Shown: in pieces, positions 17,982 to 25,770 of the stretch
Layout: every line of letters begins with the position of its first letter
How positions within the stretch are numbered: the first letter of the stretch is position 1
Assembly (NCBI GenBank): GCA_000648925.1
Contig: JFHF01000028.1
Span: 1 to 64,000, forward strand
Length of the DNA stretch: 64,000 bases
DNA from: Caballeronia jiangsuensis
GTDB lineage: Bacteria; Pseudomonadota; Gammaproteobacteria; Burkholderiales; Burkholderiaceae
Direction of reading: 5' to 3'
The notes under the pieces: model-generated
Told to the model about the DNA's origin: nothing
The model's input: only the letters and a program-made list of their open reading frames with translations
Databases searched by the model: none
Made by a program: the position numbers and the translations under genes

Positions 17982-18641
17982 TTACTCTTGGCAGTTGGCT
18001 GCGCGTGCGACGACGCGGATAACGTTATTGGTGTGCTTGCAGACGCGCGTGGGCGTGCGCATGTGATTGGTAGCCTGCATCACTTGCGTGAGCACCGACT
18101 TGAAATCGCCGGTGAACGTCGCGTTGAACTCGAGCGGGAGGTCGTCATCGATCTTCCAGGCGAGTTGCCAGCCCTGCTGCTGAAGCCAGCGGTCGAGCGC
18201 GTTGCGCATGTTGATGTCCTGCGGCGTGATGGAAAAGGTCAGGAGTCCACCGGGCGCCGTTGCACCGCCTTGCGACGGCACGACGACCGGAGCGACGTCC
18301 AACGAGCCGACAGGTGACGGCGCGGCAGCACCCGGAAGCGCCGAAGGCGCACCGCCACCGATCGCTGCCTTGAGCGCGGCGGGAGAAGCGGGATCTGCGG
18401 GAACGACAGGGACCGCAGCCGCAACGTGCGCAGAAGGCGCCACCATCGCGACCTGTGCGACCGGTGCCTTTGCGGCCGGCGCGGAGAGCAGTTGCCAACC
18501 GTCTCCCGGCGGCGGCGCAAGGCGAGACTGATCAGGTTCCGCCGCTGCAAAACCCGATACGGTCGTGAGAGCCAGACACGCGAACAAGTTAGCCACCATG
18601 CGCGCGGTGCGATGCGTTTGAAGAGAAAAGATAGGCGTCAT
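17982..18641 (-). CDS. pilL: PilL-like protein with TcpQ domain
   Basis: 219 aa. A signal peptide precedes a Pro/Ala-rich linker (about 40-130). The C-terminal TcpQ/PilL domain (about 135-210) reads FSITPQDINMRNALDRWLQQQGWQLAW, the classic start of this module, which helps localise the secretin. An in-frame ATG at 18599 gives a better signal peptide and may be the true start. It precedes pilN by five bases. Confidence 0.85.
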   Translation of the reverse strand: MTPIFSLQTHRTARMVANLFACLALTTVSGFAAAEPDQSRLAPPPGDGWQLLSAPAAKAPVAQVAMVAPSAHVAAAVPVVPADPASPAALKAAIGGGAPSALPGAAAPSPVGSLDVAPVVVPSQGGATAPGGLLTFSITPQDINMRNALDRWLQQQGWQLAWKIDDDLPLEFNATFTGDFKSVLTQVMQATNHMRTPTRVCKHTNNVIRVVARAANCQE

Positions 18642-18646
18642 GTTGG

Positions 18647-19069
18647 TCAGTTCGCGCGTTGCAGGCGGCGGTAAATGTTGTTGGCGTAAATGAGTTGCTT
18701 ATTCGAAGAAACGGCGTTGTAGGCACCAACCGCTTTCCATGTCGGACCGAACTGCTTGATGTTGGAAGCCAAGATCCACGTTCCTACGTAGGCGTTCACA
18801 CAGGCGTCGAACAGGTGTTGCCGGGTAATGCCGAAGCGGCCCAGTTTTGGAAGCCAGGACGAGTTGATCTGCATCAGGCCTATGTCCTCGCTCCCATCGG
18901 TATTGCGATTCGTCACATACGGCCGCATCCCCGATTCTTGCTGTGCGATGGCGCGTACCACTTGAACGCTGACACGGTGATAGCGCGCGGCATCGTCAAG
19001 ACAGTCCGCGTGCGCATGAAGAGACACGGCCGCAAAGAGCAGCGTCGAGACTCGAAGCAATCGGTTCAT
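18647..19069 (-). CDS. Lytic transglycosylase (PilT/VirB1 type)
   Basis: 140 aa with signal peptide (MNRLLRVSTLLFAAVSLHAHA) and a compact SLT domain: catalytic Glu45 in AQQESGMRP, then EDIGLMQINSSWLPKL and GAYNA. It opens peptidoglycan so that the pilus or T4SS can span the envelope. It lies between the TcpQ/VirB9-like gene (four-base overlap) and pilL. It is the first of two transglycosylases in the operon, and together they may serve the pilus and secretion parts separately. Confidence 0.9.
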   Translation of the reverse strand: MNRLLRVSTLLFAAVSLHAHADCLDDAARYHRVSVQVVRAIAQQESGMRPYVTNRNTDGSEDIGLMQINSSWLPKLGRFGITRQHLFDACVNAYVGTWILASNIKQFGPTWKAVGAYNAVSSNKQLIYANNIYRRLQRAN

Positions 19070-20340
19070 GACGCGGGCCGATCGAAGAACCGCACATCGT
19101 GCTTGCGCAGCACGTTGACGACATTGCCGTCCGCGTTGACGATGAACTGCTCGGCGGTGCCGTTGAACTTGTAGTAGCGGCCCTTCTGCTCGCCCGACCC
19201 CATGTGCCCCACGTCGGCGACCGTCACCTTGCCGACGGTGTCGGCAAACTTGAAGAACGTCGAGCCGTTTTCGTCGAACACGCTTTGCAGAGCGGCCTTG
19301 TTGGCAGTGTCGAACTCGTAAACGGTTCCGGCGACACGCGCGACTTCGACCTTGTCCGTGCCGTTGGAGATCGTGAAACGCTCCGCGCGGTTGAACGTCA
19401 CCACGTCGGTCGCGTCATCCCACTTCGGACGCAGCGACTTGCCGTCTTGGCCCGTTACCTTCAGCTCCGCAGCGGGCTTCGCCGAGAACTTGATCTGAAT
19501 GTGGCTGTCGTCACCATCGCGGATCGCTTGCGCGCCGAACTTGGCAGCAAGCACGGACCCGGCTGCTGCCGGCGCGTCGGCATCGACCTTCTTGGCGATG
19601 TCGGCGATGGGGTCAGCCGCAGAAGCTTCGCTCGACGCGGCCGCCGCGGTAGCAGCCGCCGAAGCAGCAGCAACCTGCGACACCGGCGCGACGTAGTTCA
19701 CCGCAACTGACTGCGGAGCCGAGCGGCGAAGTGTTACATGGTGAGAGTTGAAGTCGACGTCGGCGTACAGGTCGGACGCGGACACCAGCCGATCAAGCGA
19801 CTGCATCCAGTTCTCGCCGTCGCGCGTGCCGAAGCTCGTCGAGGCCGTCAGGTCAATGTCCTTCTGTGCCGATCCCGTCCAACCCTGCGGCACCAGCGCT
19901 TTGACCAGTTGCGCGAGCGGCAGCGTGGCGTTCAAAGACCGCGTACTTTCGAGGCTGCTGCGCGGTCCGATGAGCGCAAGGCGGCCAGAAAAGCCGGAGA
20001 AACCGGACGGGGTCTCGCTGCGCGCCTTGTCGCCAATAAAGCGATTGGCCTTTTTCCAATAAGCAGTGGCGCTCGAGCCGCCGGCCGAGTAGCGAATCAC
20101 GTCGGGCGTGCCCGGCACAACGATGTACGGTCCTTGGCTATGTCCACCGTCCACGCGCAGGGACTGCCCGGCACGCGGCTGGAAGTAGGTGTCGCTGCCA
20201 TCGTTGAAGACGAGTGCCGGTCGCTCAAGCACATTTCCCGCGATCTCGTAGTCAAAGTCGAGCGGGTCCGTGCCAGCGGCCACCGCATTGAGAGTGACTG
20301 CCGCAAGGGCAAGAGTGAGAAGAGAGAGCGTGTGCTTCAT
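19066..20340 (-). CDS. Composite periplasmic protein with TcpQ-like core and VirB9-like ends
   Basis: 424 aa; start at 20340 gives a clean signal peptide (MKHTLSLLTLALAAVTLNAVAAG). Residues about 40-100 contain PALVFNDGSDTYFQPR, and residues about 345-415 contain VFDENGSTFFKFADTVGKVTV; both resemble the beta strands of VirB9/TrbG. Between them, residues 135-207 (LPLAQLVKALVPQGWTGS through DLYADVDFNSHHVTLRR) match a TcpQ/PilL-type domain, followed by an Ala/Ser linker. This mix of pilus and T4SS modules in one protein is unusual and may couple the secretin to the VirB9/VirB10 core. The domain assignments are by eye. Confidence 0.65.
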   Translation of the reverse strand: MKHTLSLLTLALAAVTLNAVAAGTDPLDFDYEIAGNVLERPALVFNDGSDTYFQPRAGQSLRVDGGHSQGPYIVVPGTPDVIRYSAGGSSATAYWKKANRFIGDKARSETPSGFSGFSGRLALIGPRSSLESTRSLNATLPLAQLVKALVPQGWTGSAQKDIDLTASTSFGTRDGENWMQSLDRLVSASDLYADVDFNSHHVTLRRSAPQSVAVNYVAPVSQVAAASAAATAAAASSEASAADPIADIAKKVDADAPAAAGSVLAAKFGAQAIRDGDDSHIQIKFSAKPAAELKVTGQDGKSLRPKWDDATDVVTFNRAERFTISNGTDKVEVARVAGTVYEFDTANKAALQSVFDENGSTFFKFADTVGKVTVADVGHMGSGEQKGRYYKFNGTAEQFIVNADGNVVNVLRKHDVRFFDRPAS

Positions 20341-21137
20341 AGACCGCGTTCGATTTGAGAGAGGTGCTTCATGAAGCGCGCGAGGTATTCGCGGCCCGGG
20401 GCGGGATTGGCGCTGTGGTAATACGCGACGGCCTTCACCGCGGAGTGCGTGAGGCGGTAGTTCTCGTTGAGGATGTCTTCCGCGACGCGGATGTTTGTCG
20501 CCGGTGCGAGCGCATCCCAAGCACTCTTGAAGCGCTTACTGTGATATCCCCAGTTCACTTGCATCAGGCCAATGTCGAAGTCCGAACGGCCGTTGCCGAT
20601 GAGGTATCGAATGGCTCGGTACGCGTCCTCGCGCGTGCGGAAGAAAAAGCCGCGGCCGGCGACGTTCAACGTCCACGGCCATGCGCGACCGTTGTAGGCC
20701 GACTCATTCAGCGCGATGCCCGCGAGAATCTTGGGATCGACTGACGCGTGCATGACGTCGAATGGCGCTTGCGCGGACGCGCAGGCCCAGCCACCTCGCC
20801 GCTCTGCGATGCTTCCTTGTGCGTCATCGGTAAGATTCGCGGGGCGCAGCCACCCGGCTTTTATGAATAGGCTTTCGAGGCTGACCGGCGACCCATCGAT
20901 GCTCACGGAGAGGCCGCCAGCAGCAGCTTCGACTGTTTGGCCTTCGAAACGGTTAGCCCATGCGAGGAACGGCTTCAGCCCACAGGTGTAGACCGGCTCG
21001 CCGGGCAATTCGACGATTGCCCGCTTTACGCCGTCGTCGAGCACGATCCGCGTCGGGCTGATGATCGAATCGATGATCGCAGCGTGGGCGCCGAACGCCA
21101 TGACAGACAGGCATGCCGCCGCGACAGCCTTACTCAT
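20337..21137 (-). CDS. Lytic transglycosylase with an SNase-like N-terminal domain
   Basis: 266 aa. Signal peptide to about residue 19. Residues 22-118 look like a staphylococcal-nuclease-type fold without its catalytic residues (SPTRIVLDDGVKRAIVELPGE, ANRFEGQTVEA, SLESLFIKAGWLRPA). Residues 128-255 are an SLT domain with catalytic Glu145 (ALNESAYNG) and FDIGLMQVNWG. It cuts peptidoglycan for assembly of the secretion channel (VirB1 role). It overlaps the next gene by four bases and follows virB10 with an eight-base overlap, so it is tightly coupled. Confidence 0.82.
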   Translation of the reverse strand: MSKAVAAACLSVMAFGAHAAIIDSIISPTRIVLDDGVKRAIVELPGEPVYTCGLKPFLAWANRFEGQTVEAAAGGLSVSIDGSPVSLESLFIKAGWLRPANLTDDAQGSIAERRGGWACASAQAPFDVMHASVDPKILAGIALNESAYNGRAWPWTLNVAGRGFFFRTREDAYRAIRYLIGNGRSDFDIGLMQVNWGYHSKRFKSAWDALAPATNIRVAEDILNENYRLTHSAVKAVAYYHSANPAPGREYLARFMKHLSQIERGL

Positions 21138-22380
21138 GGTACGGCTCCATCACGATGTCTTGGGTGACCTGCACCAGAAACTTCTGGCCGGGCTCCACCG
21201 TGATCGTCGGCGGGATATTCTGGTTGCGCTGCATGACGGTCTGGGCCGTCGCTGCCGCGACCTGCCCCGCCGTGTCGCCGTACGTAGTGACGCCGTTCGG
21301 CGTCGCCGTCGTCGCCGTCTGCGAACTGCTGTCGAAGGCCTTCAGCAAAATCGCAGTAATGAAGCCCGCGCCGAAGATTTTCAGGAAGTGGTTGTTCACG
21401 TCGCCCGAGAACCCGGCGTAGCCGTTCTGGTCGGCACCTTGCATGCCGTTGAGCGGCACGCTTTTGCCGTTGGGCAGGCGCAGACTCGTAGAAGCAACCA
21501 GCAAGCGCTCCTGACCGACTTTGACGTCCGCGCTGTACATGCCATTGATGAACGCGCCCTTCGGGATCATCAAGCAGTCGCCGCGCAGGCTGTCGTATAC
21601 GTCCTCGTCCACCATCAACGCCACGCGGCCCGGTTTGTCTGAGTTCAGCCCCTCAACCGTCTTGACGTGGATGACGTGCGGCGGCGTCAACGTGCAACCC
21701 GTCGACCGGCCATTGAAGGTTGTCCGTTCGATGCCGCCGCGCGAACCAGCATCGCGCAGGAAGGCGCGGTCGCGATCTTCCGGTGCTTGGCCCTGCTTAG
21801 CCAAGGCGATCGCCATCGCGTCGGGGGTGTTGGCTCCCGCAGCGTTACGCGCAGCTCGTACCTCGTCCAACGAAGGGACGCCAGCAGGCAGTACGCCGGT
21901 CGCCGAGTTCGCCGAACGCGACGCGCCTGCCTGTTTGAAGATGGAGGACGTATAGATCGCGTCTTGTGCGGCTTGGCGGGAAAGCTCGCGCGTGTCCGTG
22001 CCCGAGCCTTTGACTTCTTCTTGGAAATCAGCGCCCGTGAGCATCGGTTTGACGGCGGGCTTGGGAGCCGCTGCTTCAGACGCTGCACGCGCGGCAGCCT
22101 CCGACGCCGCCGCCTCGCGCTGCTGACGGATCATCTGATCGATGTCGTTGTTGTTTGCTGCAGTGGGCGCTTCCGTACTCGACTTAAGCGCAGTCGCTTT
22201 CTTAATGCGCGCGTCTTCCTCTGCCTTGTTCGTCGCCTGCAGCTGATAGTAAAAGCCGAGGCCTCCGATGACGACAGCAGCCAGAATGCCGATGCTCATG
22301 ATCGCATTTCGTGGCGTCTTGCCTTTGACGAGTGCTTCTTGCTCCGCGCTGGGCGTAGCCGAGTCCGGTTTCTTCGCCAC
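21130..22380 (-). CDS. virB10: VirB10/TrbI-type T4SS channel protein
   Basis: 416 aa from a GTG start at 22380, directly after the virB9 stop codon; a longer in-frame ORF upstream is inside virB9 and is rejected. It has an N-terminal cytoplasmic segment, one membrane helix near residues 28-45 (MSIGILAAVVIGGLGFYY), and a Ser/Ala/Glu-rich periplasmic linker. The C-terminal VirB10 domain carries GCTLTPPHVIHVKTVEG, LMIPKGAFINGMYSADV and PPTITVEPGQKFLVQVTQDI. VirB10 spans both membranes and gates the secretion pore. Confidence 0.92.
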   Translation of the reverse strand: MAKKPDSATPSAEQEALVKGKTPRNAIMSIGILAAVVIGGLGFYYQLQATNKAEEDARIKKATALKSSTEAPTAANNNDIDQMIRQQREAAASEAAARAASEAAAPKPAVKPMLTGADFQEEVKGSGTDTRELSRQAAQDAIYTSSIFKQAGASRSANSATGVLPAGVPSLDEVRAARNAAGANTPDAMAIALAKQGQAPEDRDRAFLRDAGSRGGIERTTFNGRSTGCTLTPPHVIHVKTVEGLNSDKPGRVALMVDEDVYDSLRGDCLMIPKGAFINGMYSADVKVGQERLLVASTSLRLPNGKSVPLNGMQGADQNGYAGFSGDVNNHFLKIFGAGFITAILLKAFDSSSQTATTATPNGVTTYGDTAGQVAAATAQTVMQRNQNIPPTITVEPGQKFLVQVTQDIVMEPYHE

Positions 22381-22382
22381 GA

Positions 22383-23255
22383 TCAAAACACTCCGAACAG
22401 GCGGCGGCGGCCGCGGGTCACTGTGACCTCGTCTTTGCCCGAGCGAAGAACGATCTCGTCGGCCAGACGCTGGAGAACAAGGAAGTCCCCGCGGCGGATG
22501 AAGTTCGCAACGACGCGATCGCCATGATCGAGAATGAACGGAACCGGCCACTCCTGCGCTTTGGCTGGCATGCGCATCCAGACCGCATGGCCGTCGTCAA
22601 AGACGGTCTCCGGCGTGAACTCGGCGCGGCCATCTACGCTGTAGTCCCAGTTCAGCTTGTCCGGCGCAACGCCGATGCTTCCTGAGTCCGCACCACCGCG
22701 GCCGCCAGTCGCCGTCGCGTCATCGCGTGCGCTGACGCGGGCCATTGGCGCGCGCGGGTATTGAAAGCGCACGGTTTGATAGAACATGCCGCCCGCCGGC
22801 GACGCGATGAGCGTGAAGTCGTACTCCCGCAGATTCGTCGTCAGATGCAGCGTGTTGACTAGGTCAGCCTTGTGCGGCTTAATGAACACGTGGTTCATTT
22901 TGTCGTCGTCGATCTCCCACTGAACGCTGTCGCCCATTGCCGGGTCGGCGATCAGCTTCTCGCCCTTCTCCAGCTCGATCGTTGTGAGCTTGAGCGGCGC
23001 GGTGAGCACGCGGTAAATCTGATCGCGGCTGTACGGGAAGACGCCGATGCGCGCGTCGCCGGGCATCGTCAAAGGATCGGCGCCGCCGTTGAACGGATTG
23101 ATCGGGCTCATGGGGTCGCCCGCGACCATCGCGGCATTAAAAGCCGAGTCGCTTGGGGCTTTCTTCGCTACAGCGGGTTGAGCAAGCAACGCTGCGCACG
23201 CAGCGACAACGCACATGCCGATGACCGGCCGTTTATGGAGAATGGTTGCGGTCAT
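22383..23255 (-). CDS. virB9: VirB9/TrbG-type T4SS core protein
   Basis: 290 aa with signal peptide (to AVAKK). The N-lobe has GDARIGVFPYSRDQIYRVLTAPL, KGEKLIADPAMGDSVQWEI and LVNTLHLTTNLREYDF, all VirB9 hallmarks. The C-lobe has WDYSVDGRAEFTPETVFDDGHAVWMRMP, followed by VVANFIRRGDFLVLQRLADEIVLRSG. It forms the outer-membrane core ring with VirB10 and a VirB7-like lipoprotein; no VirB7 gene is evident here. It lies two bases after virB8. Confidence 0.94.
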   Translation of the reverse strand: MTATILHKRPVIGMCVVAACAALLAQPAVAKKAPSDSAFNAAMVAGDPMSPINPFNGGADPLTMPGDARIGVFPYSRDQIYRVLTAPLKLTTIELEKGEKLIADPAMGDSVQWEIDDDKMNHVFIKPHKADLVNTLHLTTNLREYDFTLIASPAGGMFYQTVRFQYPRAPMARVSARDDATATGGRGGADSGSIGVAPDKLNWDYSVDGRAEFTPETVFDDGHAVWMRMPAKAQEWPVPFILDHGDRVVANFIRRGDFLVLQRLADEIVLRSGKDEVTVTRGRRRLFGVF

Positions 23256-23257
23256 AC

Positions 23258-23962
23258 TTATGCGGTCCGCTCAAGGCGGAAGAACGGAATGAAGATGCCG
23301 AAGGGGTTCGTCGTCAGCGCCTGCTCAGCAGTCGGTGCGACGATCTGATAGCGCAACGTGAGTGCGTATGACTTCACGTCCGGCTTGCCGGTCGCGCCAG
23401 CCTGCGAGGTAGTCGTCGTGAATTCGACAAGTACCGTCGAGTCCTCAAGCAACGCGATGTTGCGCACGTCGACTTCGCGGATCAGTTTCGGGTTTGCCGT
23501 GATCTGCTGGAACGGTGTGTCGGCTTTCAACCAGTCGCGGAATTGACCGGCCGCTGCGCCGATCATTTGCGCCTTGACCGAGTTGATGTTGGCGGTCATG
23601 CGCGAAGTCTCGAGCCGGTCCGACAGCACCGGCTCGATCGTGAACCAGCGAACGGCCATGTCTTTGACCGTCGTGCGCACAGCTTGCGAGTCGGGCTTGT
23701 AGGCGACGAGCTCGGTCACGATCGGATGACCGCCGGTATCGGCTGAGACGCCCACAACGCGAGTAACCGATGGCGGAGGTTGCCGCGTCCATACCGCGCC
23801 GACGGCAATCACGGCCAGACCGAACGAGATCAGCATCCACCGGTTAGCTTCGAGCTTTAGCTTAGTGCTTGTCTCGAAGATGACTTGGCTCGGATCTTCC
23901 TCCGCGTACATGCCAGGAGCCGTAGACAGCGCGGCCCGACGCTTGTTTTTAAAAAGACGCAT
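23258..23962 (-). CDS. virB8: VirB8-type T4SS inner-membrane protein
   Basis: 234 aa. A short basic cytoplasmic N-terminus, one membrane helix near residues 43-59 (MLISFGLAVIAVGAVWT), then a periplasmic NTF2-like domain ending TLRYQIVAPTAEQALTTNPFGIFIPFFRLERT, where the NPxG motif is typical of VirB8. It is the first gene of the 15.6-kb minus-strand operon; the promoter should lie in 23,963-24,200. No virB4, virB6, virB11 or virD4 is present in this window, so the rest of the T4SS must be elsewhere. Confidence 0.9.
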   Translation of the reverse strand: MRLFKNKRRAALSTAPGMYAEEDPSQVIFETSTKLKLEANRWMLISFGLAVIAVGAVWTRQPPPSVTRVVGVSADTGGHPIVTELVAYKPDSQAVRTTVKDMAVRWFTIEPVLSDRLETSRMTANINSVKAQMIGAAAGQFRDWLKADTPFQQITANPKLIREVDVRNIALLEDSTVLVEFTTTTSQAGATGKPDVKSYALTLRYQIVAPTAEQALTTNPFGIFIPFFRLERTA

Positions 23963-24132
23963 GGCAACCCTTTATGAATGGTCACCATTGGAACAGCACG
24001 AGCGTCCTTCATTTTTTCGAAAGAACGCTAATTTCGTGCGCCATTTCCCATTGTCTAGCGCACCAACGGCATCAGGAATTTTTAGCGTCCAATTGGCATG
24101 TTGCGTCTATTCGCCTTTCATAATATGAAAAG

Positions 24133-24170
24133 CGTGCCGAATAACGGGGGTGTGAATATTCGGCACGTTT
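24133..24170. promoter_or_regulatory. Hairpin upstream of the virB/pil operon
   Basis: CGTGCCGAATA (24,133-24,143) and TATTCGGCACG (24,157-24,167) are perfect 11-bp inverted repeats with a 13-base loop, followed by TTTTG on the plus strand. It lies 170 bases upstream of virB8. It could be a terminator for plus-strand transcription or a binding site for an operon regulator. No gene is visible in 23,963-24,900. Confidence 0.5.
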
Positions 24171-24227
24171 TGTAACAGAGGTTTTCTCCTTTGATTTCAA
24201 CGACTTGCTGTTTCGCGCCGCTGAAAA

Positions 24228-24251
24228 GGGACACTATCCGGATAGCGTCCC
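24228..24251. repeat. 24-bp dyad in the virB8-rep intergenic region
   Basis: GGGAC, A, CTATCC, GGATAG, C, GTCCC: a palindrome with one mismatched pair and no loop. The form suits a protein-binding operator more than a terminator, and no T tract follows. Confidence 0.5.
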
Positions 24252-24904
24252 TCATCGTCCGCAGATCCGTTTAAGCACCTGTCTTAGCGAGCCAAGAACC
24301 TCCCGAGCAAGCGCGTGCGTCGAGGGCAGTAGAGACAAAACACCATCGCCTTGGCAAAGGTCCGGGGCTGTGCCCGGCGCGACAGCAGGCATCCGGTGCT
24401 CAGAGTATCGCCGAAATTACTTCGCGCACTTGGCTAAACGGGCTTGAACTCTTCTGCCCAGCGGCGTCGATTCTTGCCAAGCCGTACTCCTCGACAGACC
24501 AGATGTCGCCATCAGCTCCAGCGAAGGACTGCCCTGCCAAGGCTCGCACTTGTTCCGTTTGATCTTTCTCTTTTGAAGGTCACCCCTCTTCTGGGCCGGC
24601 GAAGGCGACATCAGTATCTTTCTGCGCATTAAGGCATCGAGCAGTCACTTCCGTGACTGGTTGCTAACTCGCCTTGGAAGTTGTTGTTGATCGGGGTGCG
24701 TCCGGCGGTTACGTGCCGGTGACACCTCGAGCGTACCCATCGCATGTGGACCCGATCGCGCCGATGAACGCAACTTCGACCCATTGCGGGCGACCAAGCC
24801 GTAACACTTGTTCAGGGATAAAGGCTCGAGCGGTTCCAACGCCGACGCATACAGGCGTTATCGCCAATCGATGCGGAGATCACACTCCGAACCAACGCCA
24901 GCGT

Positions 24905-25710
24905 TGCTGAGGACTACACCTATAGGCGTAGTCTTTCACCGACATACGTAGCCCTAAACCACCACAAAGGTAGTCTTGCGACTCCCGACAAAAGTAGTCC
25001 TGAACCGCAAAGACTACAGTTCTCGGGGTTATCCCCACTAAAAACGTAGTCCTATGAGCATAGATCAGCTTAAGGATCAATGGGTTAGCTGACGTTAACA
25101 GATGAGATTGGATTAGTACTTAAGAGATCAGATCGACCCGAGAAAGATCGGCACCACCCCACTGAAGGCACAGATCAAGGCTTCGAACCCTGCTGGCGCT
25201 TGACGAAACCAACTTAGCCAATGCTTCCAGGACTACATGTCTCGGGGTGCTACCACCGCCTGTCCGCAAAATTCCCCCGAAAGACTACATTTATCGGGCC
25301 CTTTCCTCGGGAGGCCCCTATAGATGTAGTCTTCACTCGTGGTTAGCGCCCCTGCGCACGCATACGGGCTGTTCCGCCGACTTAGAAGCGCGATTTCGAA
25401 AGCGTAGTCAGACAAAGCGCCAGATAAACGTAGTCTTCACGATGGTCCGGTACGGCGTTGAGTGCCAAAAAGGACCACGTTCCGTCTTTCGCCACTGTAA
25501 AGGTGGTCATCAATGCCTTGCACTGTCAAGGAACCGAGGGTTCCCTCGCTCGCTCACGGTTGTTTCTGCCTTGGCCCTCGCGCGTTGTGGTACTGCAACA
25601 TCCTCAAGACTACTTTTATGGGCGCATGCCCGGTCGTTGCGACCGTTGATAGCCGCACAACTTCGCCCTCAGGACTACATTTATTGGTGACCGGAGCGAG
25701 AAGACTACAT
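24905..25710. repeat. Iteron-like repeats, probable replication origin (oriV)
   Basis: The hexamer GACTAC or its complement GTAGTC occurs at least 13 times. GACTAC: 24,912; 25,012; 25,231; 25,283; 25,608; 25,673; 25,703. GTAGTC: 24,928; 24,970; 24,994; 25,046; 25,326; 25,404; 25,430. The best copies share AAGACTACATTTAT, often followed by TGG or CGG. A DnaA-box-like TTATCCCCA lies near 25,029. The array ends about 60 bases before the Rep start. Family knowledge: Rep_3 initiators bind such iterons to open the origin. Copies point both ways and spacing is irregular, which is less usual. No coding sequence is convincing in this stretch. Confidence 0.8.
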
Positions 25711-25770
25711 ACCTTTTTTGACATGGGGCTTGGAGCCGGTCATAGTAGCGCCTACATCGTTGGAGGGAGT

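Noticed and set aside
24905..25710. CRISPR array
   Set aside because: The repeats are only 6-14 bp, in both directions and unevenly spaced, so they fit iterons and not CRISPR. No other CRISPR-like array was seen in the window.
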